Shown piece by piece: positions 54,962 to 64,000 of a DNA stretch of 64,000 nt. Source of the DNA: Roseibium marinum (GTDB lineage: Bacteria; Pseudomonadota; Alphaproteobacteria; Rhizobiales; Stappiaceae); contig NZ_PPCN01000007.1 of assembly GCF_002906165.1 (NCBI RefSeq), positions 186,001-250,000 on the forward strand, given 5' to 3'. The notes below the pieces were generated by a model. That model did no database searches, was not told the origin of the DNA, and saw nothing but the letters and a program-made list of their open reading frames with translations. The translations under genes and the position numbers were made by a program. Every line of letters starts with the position of its first letter. Position 1 is the first letter of the stretch.

Positions 54962-56016
54962 ACAGCCCCCGGAGCCCAGCCCATGACCATCAGCACGGTC
55001 GCAACGACCACGACCATGCCCAGGGACAGCGGCAGGAACACCTTCCAGCCGAGGCGCATGAGCTGGTCGTAGCGGTAGCGCGGCACCATCGCCTTCACCA
55101 TGGCGAACATGAAGAAGCCGAGGAAACATTTCAGCAGGAACCAGACGATGCCCGGAACCCAGGTGAACGGCGCGAAGTCGAACGGCGGCAGCCAGCCGCC
55201 CATGAAGAAGATGCTCATCAGCGCGCACATCAGGCAGATGGCGACATATTCGCCGAGCATGAACATCATGTACGGGGTGGAGCCGTATTCGACCATGAAG
55301 CCGGCGACCAATTCAGATTCCGCTTCCGCCAGATCGAACGGCGGACGGTTGGTCTCCGCCAGCGCCGAAATGAAGAACACCACGAACATCGGGAACAGCG
55401 GCAGCCAGTACCAATTCAGGAAGGACAGCCACGGTACGCCAAGCAGCGTGGCAAGCCCTGTCTGCTGGGCCATAACGATGCCGGAGAGGTTCAGCGTCCC
55501 CGCGCACAGAAGCACCGTGACAATCACGAAGCCGATGGAGACCTCATAGGACACCATCTGCGCGGCAGAGCGCAGCGCCGACAGAAAGGGATACTTGGAA
55601 TTCGAGGCCCAGCCGCCGATGATCACCCCGTAGACCTCAAGCGAGGACACGGCGAAAACGAAGAGCACCCCGAGATTGATATTGGCGATCACCCAGCCGT
55701 CGGCGACCGGTATAACCGCCCAGGCGGTCAGCGCCAGAAGAACCGAGACCAGCGGAGCCAGCAGGAACAGGATCTTGTTCGAGCCCGCCGGAATGACCGG
55801 TTCCTTCAGAACGAACTTCAGAAGGTCGGCGAAACTCTGCAGAAGGCCCCAGGGACCGACCACGTTCGGTCCGCGGCGGATCTGAACGGCGGCCCAGATC
55901 TTGCGGTCCGCATAAAGCACGTAGGCGACAATCACCAGAAGCACGACCATCAGCAAAACGCTCTGGAATGCCATCCACAGGAACGGCAGACCGTAGGTCG
56001 TCATGAACTCAGCCAT
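54958..56016 (-). CDS. nuoH: Complex I subunit H
   Basis: NuoH (352 residues, eight helices) forms much of the quinone chamber. Conserved parts are [20 protein letters not shown] (about residues 34-53) with [15 protein letters not shown], then [20 protein letters not shown] (about residues 221-240), and the C-terminal [20 protein letters not shown]. It is 16 bases after nuoG. Confidence 0.97.
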   Translation of the reverse strand: MAEFMTTYGLPFLWMAFQSVLLMVVLLVIVAYVLYADRKIWAAVQIRRGPNVVGPWGLLQSFADLLKFVLKEPVIPAGSNKILFLLAPLVSVLLALTAWAVIPVADGWVIANINLGVLFVFAVSSLEVYGVIIGGWASNSKYPFLSALRSAAQMVSYEVSIGFVIVTVLLCAGTLNLSGIVMAQQTGLATLLGVPWLSFLNWYWLPLFPMFVVFFISALAETNRPPFDLAEAESELVAGFMVEYGSTPYMMFMLGEYVAICLMCALMSIFFMGGWLPPFDFAPFTWVPGIVWFLLKCFLGFFMFAMVKAMVPRYRYDQLMRLGWKVFLPLSLGMVVVVATVLMVMGWAPGAV

Positions 56017-56032
56017 ATCGGTCCCCTACCCC

Positions 56033-58096
56033 TTATTCTGCTGCTTCCGCCGCCCGCGTTCTGGCGAGCGCCGAGCACTCCGCCATCACCTTGGACGCGC
56101 GGGCGATCGGATTGGTCAGATAAAAGTCCCGGATCGCATTTGCGAAACCGGTGCTGTTCATTTTGGCCTTGGCGTTGGCCAGTTTTGCAATATCCGCGGC
56201 ATCGCCCGCCTCGATCGCGTCGATGCCGGTCATATGCGGAACGGCTTCGAACAGCTTGGACCGCAGCTCGTTCAGCGAATCGAATTCCAGCGTTTGGCCG
56301 AGGCTGGCGGACAGCGCCCGAAGGATCGCCCAGTCCTCACGCGCGTCGCCCGGTGGGAACGCGGCCCGTTCGCCCATCTGGACGCGGCCTTCGGTGTTGA
56401 CGTAAATCGCGGATTTTTCCGTATAGGCGGCGCCCGGCAGGATCACGTCGGCGCGATGCGCTCCCTTGTCTCCGTGGGTGCCCTGATAGACAACAAACGC
56501 GCCTTCTGGAACCTCGACCTCATCGACGCCGAGCAGGAACAGGACATCGAGCGCTCCCGGCTCCAGCATGGCGGCCGTGTCCTTGCCACCCTCGCCCGGA
56601 ACGAAACCGATATCGAGCGCTCCCACCTGGGCCGCTTCGGTATGCAGGATGTTGAAGCCGTTCCAGCCGTCCTTGATGACGCCGAGAGATTTGGCCGCCG
56701 CCACGATGGCCGCCAGAACCTCGGCTCCATCCGCCCGGTTGAGCGCGCCCTGACCGACGATGAACATCGGACGTTCGGCCTTGGCAGGCGCGTGATCGAC
56801 AAACTGTTTCAGGCTGTCCGGACCGGCACCGATATAGGTAACCGGATAGGTCAGGTCGGCGTTTTCGCCGATCAGGCCGATCTGAACATCGCCGCGCGAC
56901 CAGCGCTTGCGGATGCGCGCATTCAGAACCGGCGCTTCCTGGCGCGGATTGGTGCCGATCAGCATGATCGCGTCGGCATCCTCGATCCCCTGGATCGTGG
57001 AGTTGAAGATGTAGCTGGCGCGGCCGTTCTTCGGATGCAGCGGCGAGCCCGGGAAGCGGCTGTCCATATTGGCGGACCCGAGCTTCTCCATCAGGCTCTT
57101 CAGCGCGAACATTTCCTCAACGCCCGAAAGCTGCCCGGCCAGCGCGCCGATACGTTCGGCCGGCGCCGCTTTCACCTTGTCGGCGATGATCGCGAAGGCT
57201 TCGGACCAGGAGACCGGCTGCAGTTTGCCGTCTTTCCTCGCATAGGGCCGATCGATCCGCTGGGTTTTCAGACCGTCCCAGATGTATCGGGTCTTGTCGG
57301 AGATCCACTCTTCGTTGATTTCCTCGTTGAGCCGCGGCATCACGCGCATGACTTCCTTGCCGCGCGTATCGACCCGGATCGCCGATCCGAGCGCATCCAT
57401 CACGTCGATGCTTTCCGTCTTGGTCAGCTCCCATGGACGGGCATGAAAGGCATAAGGCTTGGAGGTCAGCGCGCCGACAGGGCACAGGTCGACCACGTTG
57501 CCCTGCAGTTCGGAGGACAGCGCCGCTTCCAGATAAGTGGTGATTTCAGCGTCTTCGCCGCGGCCGATCAGGCCCATGTCCGCAACCCCTGCCACTTCCG
57601 TGGTGAAGCGCACGCAGCGGGTGCAGTGAATGCAGCGGTTCATGATCGTCTTGACGAGCGGGCCGATATGCTTGTTCTCGACCGCGCGCTTGTTTTCGTC
57701 GAAGCGCGAGGTATCGACACCATAGGCCATCGCCTGGTCCTGCAGGTCGCACTCGCCGCCCTGGTCGCAAATAGGGCAATCCAGCGGGTGGTTGATGAGC
57801 AGGAACTCCATCACCCCTTCGCGGGCCTTCTTGACCATTTCGGATTTCGTTTCGACCACCGGCGGTTCGCCGTTCGGCCCCGGACGCAGATCCTTGACGC
57901 CCATGGCGCAGGAAGCGGTCGGCTTCGGCGGTCCGCCCTTGACCTCTACAAGGCACATGCGGCAGTTGCCGGCAATCGACAGCCGGTCGTGATAGCAAAA
58001 GCGCGGAACCTCGGCACCCGCCTCTTCACAAGCCTGAAGCAGCGTATAGTCCGCCGGGACATCCACTTCGTTGCCGTCGATGATGAGCTTCGTCAT
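56033..58096 (-). CDS. nuoG: Complex I subunit G (iron-sulfur, molybdopterin-fold)
   Basis: NuoG (687 residues) carries clusters N1b, N4 and N5. The N-terminal 2Fe-2S domain has [20 protein letters not shown] and [12 protein letters not shown] (about residues 30-56). The His/Cys motif is [20 protein letters not shown] (about residues 98-117) and the 4Fe-4S set is [15 protein letters not shown] (about residues 152-166). The remainder is a molybdopterin oxidoreductase fold without cofactor. Lengths of 690-700 are usual in alphaproteobacteria. Confidence 0.97.
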   Translation of the reverse strand: MTKLIIDGNEVDVPADYTLLQACEEAGAEVPRFCYHDRLSIAGNCRMCLVEVKGGPPKPTASCAMGVKDLRPGPNGEPPVVETKSEMVKKAREGVMEFLLINHPLDCPICDQGGECDLQDQAMAYGVDTSRFDENKRAVENKHIGPLVKTIMNRCIHCTRCVRFTTEVAGVADMGLIGRGEDAEITTYLEAALSSELQGNVVDLCPVGALTSKPYAFHARPWELTKTESIDVMDALGSAIRVDTRGKEVMRVMPRLNEEINEEWISDKTRYIWDGLKTQRIDRPYARKDGKLQPVSWSEAFAIIADKVKAAPAERIGALAGQLSGVEEMFALKSLMEKLGSANMDSRFPGSPLHPKNGRASYIFNSTIQGIEDADAIMLIGTNPRQEAPVLNARIRKRWSRGDVQIGLIGENADLTYPVTYIGAGPDSLKQFVDHAPAKAERPMFIVGQGALNRADGAEVLAAIVAAAKSLGVIKDGWNGFNILHTEAAQVGALDIGFVPGEGGKDTAAMLEPGALDVLFLLGVDEVEVPEGAFVVYQGTHGDKGAHRADVILPGAAYTEKSAIYVNTEGRVQMGERAAFPPGDAREDWAILRALSASLGQTLEFDSLNELRSKLFEAVPHMTGIDAIEAGDAADIAKLANAKAKMNSTGFANAIRDFYLTNPIARASKVMAECSALARTRAAEAAE

Positions 58097-58122
58097 CCGT
58101 TGCTCTCCAAATCCCGTTCCGC

Positions 58123-59424
<1,302 letters not shown>

Positions 59425-59433
59425 CTCTTCCCC

Positions 59434-60750
59434 CTAGTCTTCGCTCTTGGAGGAGGCCACTTGACCGGCATCCACGCGCTTGGAAAATTCTGTGTCCTGA
59501 CCGGACGCGAGCGTCTTCGCCTGTTCGGTCCAGCCGTCCCGTTCGATCCGGCCCTTGAACTTCAGCCGGCTGTCAACCCAGGCGACCTCCTGCGGACCCC
59601 AGCTTGCGACCTGGTCGAAGTGGTAGAAGCCGAGTTCATTGAGCGTCGCTTCCAGCTTCGGACCGACACCCTTGAGCTTTTTCAAATCGTCCGGCTTGCC
59701 GCCACGCGCTTGCGTCAGCGTTTCCGGTGCTTTTTCGTCGCCAGCGGGCGCCTTGTCCCTGGCGGGAGCCGCGCCGCTGGTGTCGGCGGAACGCGCGACT
59801 TCCACTTCCGTGCGGTCACTCGCGTCGGGACGCGCCTTGTTCTCACCGCGTGCCTTGGGCGTTGCGGCCTTTTTCTCAGGGTCGTCGCCTGCCGTCTTCG
59901 CCTTGACAGTTGGCTTTGTATCCGGATCGGCCTTCTTTGGCGCGGAGGCAGCCGGATTTTCAACCGGTTTCTTTTCCGCCCTGGCGGCGACTTCCGCCCT
60001 CACCCGCGCGACTGCATCCTCCGCCGGGGTCGGAACGCCGTCATAATCGTTTCCACCAGCATTGATGGGAGCACCGGCGAACGCATGGGAGGCCTTCTCG
60101 GCTCCATCGACGATGTGGGCAGCGGGAAGCTCGCCTTTGGTATCGTCGTCTATTTCAGAGAGCGTCGTCTGGCCGCCTTCCGCCATGGCGAATCGGCGTC
60201 CGTTCTGCGGACCCGGCGTGACTTCCTTGCCGGCGGCAATGTCGTCGATCAGCTGGTTGAAGCTTTCCGGCGTCAGGTCCTCGTAGGTATCCTTGAAGAT
60301 CTGCACCATCGGTGCATTCACACAGGCGCCCAGGCATTCGACTTCTTCCCAGGAGAACATGCCGTCCTCGGAAATTTCGTGCATGTGCTTGGCGATGCGC
60401 GACTGGCAGATCTTGATCAGGTCTTCCGACCCGCGCAACTGGCACGGAGTGGTGCCGCAGACCTGGATATGGGCCTTCTTGCCGACCGGCTGAAGCTGGA
60501 ACATGGTGTAGAAGGTGGCCACTTCCAGAACGCGTATCCTCGGCATGTCCAGAAGGTCCGCGATGTAGCGGATCGCCGGCTCGCTGACCCAGCCGTCGTT
60601 CTGCTCCTGCGCGCGCCACAAAAGCGGAATGACCGCGGAGGCCTGGCGGCCTGCCGGATAACGGTCGATCAGCTTCCTTGCCCACGCGAGATTCTTCTCC
60701 GTGAAGTCGAAACTGTCTGGTTGTTCCGCGGCAAGTCGGCGAACTGCCAT
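59434..60750 (-). CDS. nuoE: Complex I subunit E fused to a helix-hairpin-helix tail
   Basis: NuoE holds the 2Fe-2S cluster N1a next to NuoF. The first 180 residues are the thioredoxin-like NuoE domain, with the ligands Cys98, Cys103, Cys139 and Cys143 (VCGTTPC and CLGAC). After residue 200 a long Ala/Lys/Glu/Pro linker leads to a C-terminal domain (about residues 350-438) with [20 protein letters not shown], a helix-hairpin-helix repeat typical of DNA-binding proteins. The protein is 438 residues against about 166 in E. coli. Similar fused NuoE are found in other alphaproteobacteria. The tail's role is not known. Confidence 0.95.
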   Translation of the reverse strand: MAVRRLAAEQPDSFDFTEKNLAWARKLIDRYPAGRQASAVIPLLWRAQEQNDGWVSEPAIRYIADLLDMPRIRVLEVATFYTMFQLQPVGKKAHIQVCGTTPCQLRGSEDLIKICQSRIAKHMHEISEDGMFSWEEVECLGACVNAPMVQIFKDTYEDLTPESFNQLIDDIAAGKEVTPGPQNGRRFAMAEGGQTTLSEIDDDTKGELPAAHIVDGAEKASHAFAGAPINAGGNDYDGVPTPAEDAVARVRAEVAARAEKKPVENPAASAPKKADPDTKPTVKAKTAGDDPEKKAATPKARGENKARPDASDRTEVEVARSADTSGAAPARDKAPAGDEKAPETLTQARGGKPDDLKKLKGVGPKLEATLNELGFYHFDQVASWGPQEVAWVDSRLKFKGRIERDGWTEQAKTLASGQDTEFSKRVDAGQVASSKSED

Positions 60751-60831
60751 GGTGCTATCCCCGTTCTTTCAAAGTGACCGGAGCCGGACGGGCGGCTGCC
60801 AGGGTCGAATATTTCTGGCGGGCGGTCCGCA

Positions 60832-62016
60832 TCAGCGGTCGACCTCACCGAACACGATGTCCATGGACCCAAGTACCGCCGAGACGTCGGCGAGCATGTG
60901 GCCGCGGCACAGGAAATCCATTGCCTGAAGGTGGGCGAAACCCGGCGCCTTGATCTTGCAGCGGTAGGGTTTGTTGGTACCATCGGCAACCAGATAGACG
61001 CCGAATTCACCCTTCGGCGCCTCGACGGCCGCGTAAACCTCACCGGCCGGCACATGGAAGCCTTCGGTGTAGAGCTTGAAGTGGTGAATAAGCGCTTCCA
61101 TCGAGCGCTTCATTTCACCGCGTTTCGGCGGCACGATCTTGCCGTCGGTCGTGGAGACCGGACCGGTTTCAACGGTCAGCTTTTCCAGGCACTGTTTCAT
61201 GATCCGGATCGACTGGCGCATTTCTTCCATGCGGATCAGGTAGCGGTCGTAGCAGTCGCCGTTCTTGCCGATCGGAATGTCGAAATCAAGCTCGGAATAG
61301 CATTCGTAAGGCTGCGACTTGCGCAGGTCCCAGGCAGCGCCCGAACCGCGAACCATGACCCCGGAGAAACCCCAGGCCCAGGCATCGTCAAGATCGACAA
61401 CACCGATATCGACATTGCGCTGCTTGAAGATGCGGTTTTCGGTCAGAAGGCCTTCGATGTCGTCCAGCGTCTGCAGGAACGGATCGCAGAAATCCCAGAT
61501 GTCGTCGAGCAGATCGCGTGGCAGGTCCTGATGCACACCGCCCGGGCGCACATAGGCCGCGTGCATGCGGGCCCCACAGGCGCGCTCATAGAACACCATC
61601 AGTTCTTCACGCGGCTCGAAGCCCCAGAGCGGCGGCGTCAGGGCGCCGACATCCATCGCCTGGGTGGTCACGTTGAGGAGATGTGACAGGATACGGCCGA
61701 TTTCGGAGAAAAGCACACGCACGAGCTGCCCGCGTTTCGGCACTTCGATGCCGACCAGGCGTTCAACCGCAATAGCAAAGGCATGCTCCTGGTTCATCGG
61801 CGCGACGTAATCGAGGCGGTCGAAATACGGAATCGCCTGCAGATAGGTCTTCTGCTCGATCAGCTTTTCGGTGCCCCGGTGCAGCAGGCCGATATGCGGA
61901 TCCACGCGGGTCACAACCTCGCCGTCGAGTTCCAGCACCAGACGCAGAACCCCGTGGGCCGCCGGGTGCTGCGGGCCGAAGTTGATGTTGAAGTTTCGGA
62001 CCTGAGCCTCAGCCAT
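60832..62016 (-). CDS. nuoD: Complex I subunit D
   Basis: NuoD (394 residues) forms the quinone-binding pocket with NuoB and is related to [NiFe]-hydrogenase large subunits. It begins with [20 protein letters not shown] (about residues 10-29), whose histidine contacts quinone, and has [20 protein letters not shown] and the tyrosine block [20 protein letters not shown]. It ends DIVFGEVDR, the normal C-terminus. Its start overlaps the GFA-domain gene by 8 bases. Confidence 0.97.
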   Translation of the reverse strand: MAEAQVRNFNINFGPQHPAAHGVLRLVLELDGEVVTRVDPHIGLLHRGTEKLIEQKTYLQAIPYFDRLDYVAPMNQEHAFAIAVERLVGIEVPKRGQLVRVLFSEIGRILSHLLNVTTQAMDVGALTPPLWGFEPREELMVFYERACGARMHAAYVRPGGVHQDLPRDLLDDIWDFCDPFLQTLDDIEGLLTENRIFKQRNVDIGVVDLDDAWAWGFSGVMVRGSGAAWDLRKSQPYECYSELDFDIPIGKNGDCYDRYLIRMEEMRQSIRIMKQCLEKLTVETGPVSTTDGKIVPPKRGEMKRSMEALIHHFKLYTEGFHVPAGEVYAAVEAPKGEFGVYLVADGTNKPYRCKIKAPGFAHLQAMDFLCRGHMLADVSAVLGSMDIVFGEVDR

Positions 62017-62440
62017 GTTGAGGATCCTGCTGTTGAGTGAAATACGCTATGACTTCCGGGCCGGTCATTTTGCTCGTGTCGTTGGCGAAGGCATAGTTGG
62101 CCGGCTGTTCGTCGACGAAGATTTCCGTCGTGAATTTGAAGACCGACGGATCGTCGAAAGCCTGGGCGGAAACGCTGGTATGAGAGCCGTCGGCCATCCG
62201 CCAGAACAGCGTCGTCCCGCACGTCTTGCAGAACACCCGCTCGCCGTAACCGGAGGACTTGTAGACGCCGAGTGCATCTTCATCTTCCACCTGAACATCG
62301 CCGCAGCCGACTGCCATGAAGACACCGCCGGTCCAGCGACGGCACATGGAACAATGGCAGACACCCATTTCGGGTTTCTCCGGCACCGCGGTGAACCGCA
62401 CCGCGCCGCAAAGACAGCCGCCTGAAAGCCGTTCGCTCAT
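62009..62440 (-). CDS. GFA/CENP-V domain zinc protein inside the nuo operon
   Basis: The 143-residue protein is a GFA-domain (glutathione-dependent formaldehyde-activating enzyme or CENP-V-like) protein. Zinc ligands are seen in [10 protein letters not shown] (Cys9, Cys11), [13 protein letters not shown] (about residues 27-39) and [14 protein letters not shown] (about residues 67-80). It lies between nuoC (13 bases upstream) and nuoD (overlap of 8 bases), so it is translated as part of the complex I operon. Family members act on thiol adducts, but many are uncharacterised; a link to complex I is unproved. Confidence 0.88.
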   Translation of the reverse strand: MSERLSGGCLCGAVRFTAVPEKPEMGVCHCSMCRRWTGGVFMAVGCGDVQVEDEDALGVYKSSGYGERVFCKTCGTTLFWRMADGSHTSVSAQAFDDPSVFKFTTEIFVDEQPANYAFANDTSKMTGPEVIAYFTQQQDPQHG

Positions 62441-62453
62441 CCCTGCCCCGCCC

Positions 62454-63059
62454 TCAATTCGTCGTTGCTTTTTCGTCGCCCGGCAGCACGTAGTCCGTGC
62501 CTTCCCATGGCGAGAGAAAATCGAAGGTCCGCATTTCCTGGTTCAGGCGCACGGGCTCGTAGACGACTCGCTTCTTTTCGTCGTCATAGCGCACTTCCAC
62601 GAACCCGGTGACCGGGAAATCCTTGCGCAGCGGATGTCCGTCGAAACCGTAGTCGGTCAGGATGCGGCGCAGATCCGGATGGCCGGAGAACAGGATGCCG
62701 TACATGTCATAGGCTTCGCGTTCAAACCATTCGGCGCCGGGAAACAGCGGTGTCAGAGAGGCGACCGGCGTGGTCTCGTCGGTCGCGACCTTCACGCGGA
62801 TGCGCTGATTCTGGACCGGAGACAGGAAGTGGTAGACCACATCGAAGCGTTTTTCGCGCTCCGGATAATCCACGCCGCAGATATCGGTCAGATTGAAGAA
62901 TTTGCATGAGCTGTTGTCGCGCAGGAAACGGATCGCATCGAGCACACCGGTGGCATCCACGGTCAGCGTCAGCTCACCGTATTCGACCTGCCAGGAAACA
63001 AGGATTTCTCCCAGACCGAGCTCAATGTGCTCGGCGAGTTCCTTCAAAGTCTCGTCCAT
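62454..63059 (-). CDS. nuoC: Complex I subunit C (30 kDa)
   Basis: NuoC (201 residues) is the structural 30 kDa subunit that pairs with NuoD; here they are separate genes, unlike the E. coli fusion. The signature is [16 protein letters not shown], as [20 protein letters not shown] (about residues 72-91), then [20 protein letters not shown] and [14 protein letters not shown] (about residues 139-152). The ATG at 63059 ([11 protein letters not shown]) has GAGG upstream. Confidence 0.96.
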   Translation of the reverse strand: MDETLKELAEHIELGLGEILVSWQVEYGELTLTVDATGVLDAIRFLRDNSSCKFFNLTDICGVDYPEREKRFDVVYHFLSPVQNQRIRVKVATDETTPVASLTPLFPGAEWFEREAYDMYGILFSGHPDLRRILTDYGFDGHPLRKDFPVTGFVEVRYDDEKKRVVYEPVRLNQEMRTFDFLSPWEGTDYVLPGDEKATTN

Positions 63060-63146
63060 CGCGTTCGACCTCACTCCTGGGGAGCCTCAAATTCAAGGCG
63101 CCGGGCGCCTCATTCCTTGAACCTGCCGCCACGGGGCGGCTGATTC

Positions 63147-63725
63147 TTATCGTTCAATCGTACCGGTACGGCGGATCTTCTTTTGCAGCATCAGGACACC
63201 GTAAAGAAGCGCCTCGGCAGTCGGGGGACAGCCCGGCACGTAGATATCGACGGGGACAACGCGGTCGCATCCGCGCACCACCGAATAGGAATAGTGATAA
63301 TAGCCGCCGCCATTTGCGCAGGATCCCATCGAGATGACGTAGCGCGGCTCCGGCATCTGGTCATAGACCTTGCGCAGGGCGGGCGCCATCTTGTTGGTCA
63401 GCGTTCCGGCGACGATCATCACGTCGGACTGGCGCGGAGAAGCGCGCGGAGCGAAGCCGAAGCGCTCGGCATCGTAGCGCGGCATGGACATCTGCATCAT
63501 TTCCACGGCGCAGCAGGCCAGGCCGAAAGTCATCCACATCAGCGAACCGGTGCGCGCCCATTGGATAAGATTGTCGGTCGAGGTGACAAGAAAGCCCTTG
63601 TCGCCGAGCTCATTGTTGACTTCGAGGAAAAACGGATCGTCCGCCCCTACCGGGTTACCGGTGTTCGGATCGATGATGCCTTTCGGCTGCCGTGCGACGA
63701 GCGGCTCGGTCGAGGTCAATCCCAT
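63147..63725 (-). CDS. nuoB: Complex I subunit B (cluster N2)
   Basis: NuoB (192 residues) holds cluster N2, the last electron carrier before quinone. Ligand motifs are [11 protein letters not shown] (adjacent cysteines, about residues 63-73), the cysteine in [20 protein letters not shown] (about residues 121-140) and [13 protein letters not shown]. The ATG at 63725 ([19 protein letters not shown]) is chosen because it begins the typical NuoB leader; it overlaps nuoA by 10 bases. Confidence 0.97.
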   Translation of the reverse strand: MGLTSTEPLVARQPKGIIDPNTGNPVGADDPFFLEVNNELGDKGFLVTSTDNLIQWARTGSLMWMTFGLACCAVEMMQMSMPRYDAERFGFAPRASPRQSDVMIVAGTLTNKMAPALRKVYDQMPEPRYVISMGSCANGGGYYHYSYSVVRGCDRVVPVDIYVPGCPPTAEALLYGVLMLQKKIRRTGTIER

Positions 63726-64000
63726 TCCAGCGCTCCCTTTTTCCATTCGTAGATAAATCCGATGGTCAGGACACCGAGAAAGACCATCATGGACCAGAAT
63801 CCATACCAGCCGAGTTCGCCGAACACCGTTGCCCATGGGAACAGGAAGGCGACCTCAAGGTCAAAGATGATGAACAGGATAGACACCAGATAAAAGCGCA
63901 CGTCGAACTTCATGCGCGCATCGTCGAAGGCGTTGAAGCCGCACTCATAGGCCGACAGTTTTTCCGGATCCGGATTCTTGTAGGCCAGGATGAACGGGGA
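63716..64000 (-). CDS. nuoA: Complex I subunit A (N-terminus cut by window edge)
   Basis: NuoA is a three-helix membrane subunit near the quinone chamber. The last 94 codons are visible; the start lies beyond base 64000. The loop [20 protein letters not shown] with its conserved cysteine-glycine and the following helix [20 protein letters not shown], with the essential glutamate, are diagnostic. The third helix ends [14 protein letters not shown]. It is the first gene of the nuo operon. Confidence 0.97.
   Translation of the reverse strand, partial: SPFILAYKNPDPEKLSAYECGFNAFDDARMKFDVRFYLVSILFIIFDLEVAFLFPWATVFGELGWYGFWSMMVFLGVLTIGFIYEWKKGALEWD

Overview
This 64 kb window reads as chromosomal DNA of an alphaproteobacterium of the order Hyphomicrobiales (Rhizobiales). 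The reasons are the flagellar order flgB-flgC-fliE-flgG-flgA-flgI-motE-flgH with the rhizobial chaperone gene motE, the SOS operators of the alphaproteobacterial form GTTC-N7-GTTC, a short ProS, lpxI in place of lpxH, RNase J next to the nuo operon, and a NuoE with a helix-hairpin-helix tail. The DNA is GC-rich apart from one small acquired patch. I cannot fix the genus from sequence alone.

Layout: (1) 1-4993, minus-strand flagellar rod, ring and basal-body operon, with a structured leader upstream of flgB. (2) 5177-7004, plus-strand exported glycine-zipper protein, PilZ protein and orphan DnaB_C-type ATPase. (3) 7293-11067, a sugar-acid dehydratase of the FAH fold, a block of intergenic repeats, fumC and an alpha/beta hydrolase. 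(4) 11499-17750, lexA with two SOS boxes, convergent comEC, gltX and gltA. (5) 17892-32932, the conserved minus-strand envelope and translation block lpxB-lpxI-lpxA-fabZ-lpxD-bamA-rseP-dxr-cdsA-uppS-frr-pyrH-tsf-rpsB, split by terminators after bamA and tsf. (6) 33388-36499, an accessory patch: AT-rich membrane protein, IS200/IS605-like element whose transposase carries a nonsense codon, a ParD/RelE-type toxin-antitoxin pair and a DUF421 membrane protein. (7) 36674-44202, dnaE, a tiny SOS-controlled membrane peptide, lolD, lolC and proS. (8) 44448-44683, a probable unannotated small RNA. (9) 44759-47994, DUF1467 protein, mce, rnj and birA. (10) 48003-64000, the complex I operon nuoA-N on the minus strand, with two extra genes (a GFA/CENP-V zinc protein between nuoC and nuoD, and a 78-residue membrane protein between nuoH and nuoI).

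The genes form familiar working groups: flagellar assembly; lipid A, outer membrane protein and lipoprotein export (lpx, bamA, lol); isoprenoid, phospholipid and undecaprenyl precursors (dxr, cdsA, uppS); translation (rpsB, tsf, frr, gltX, proS); the TCA cycle feeding respiration (gltA, fumC, nuo); and the SOS response.

The most interesting unexplained item is a 32-codon ORF (40406-40504) encoding a hydrophobic peptide, placed directly behind a perfect SOS box that lies inside a promoter just upstream of dnaE. It resembles in size, topology and control the SOS-induced division inhibitor SidA of Caulobacter. Next are the small-RNA candidate at 44.5 kb, a tandem hairpin leader before flgB, and a large compound palindrome upstream of pyrH.
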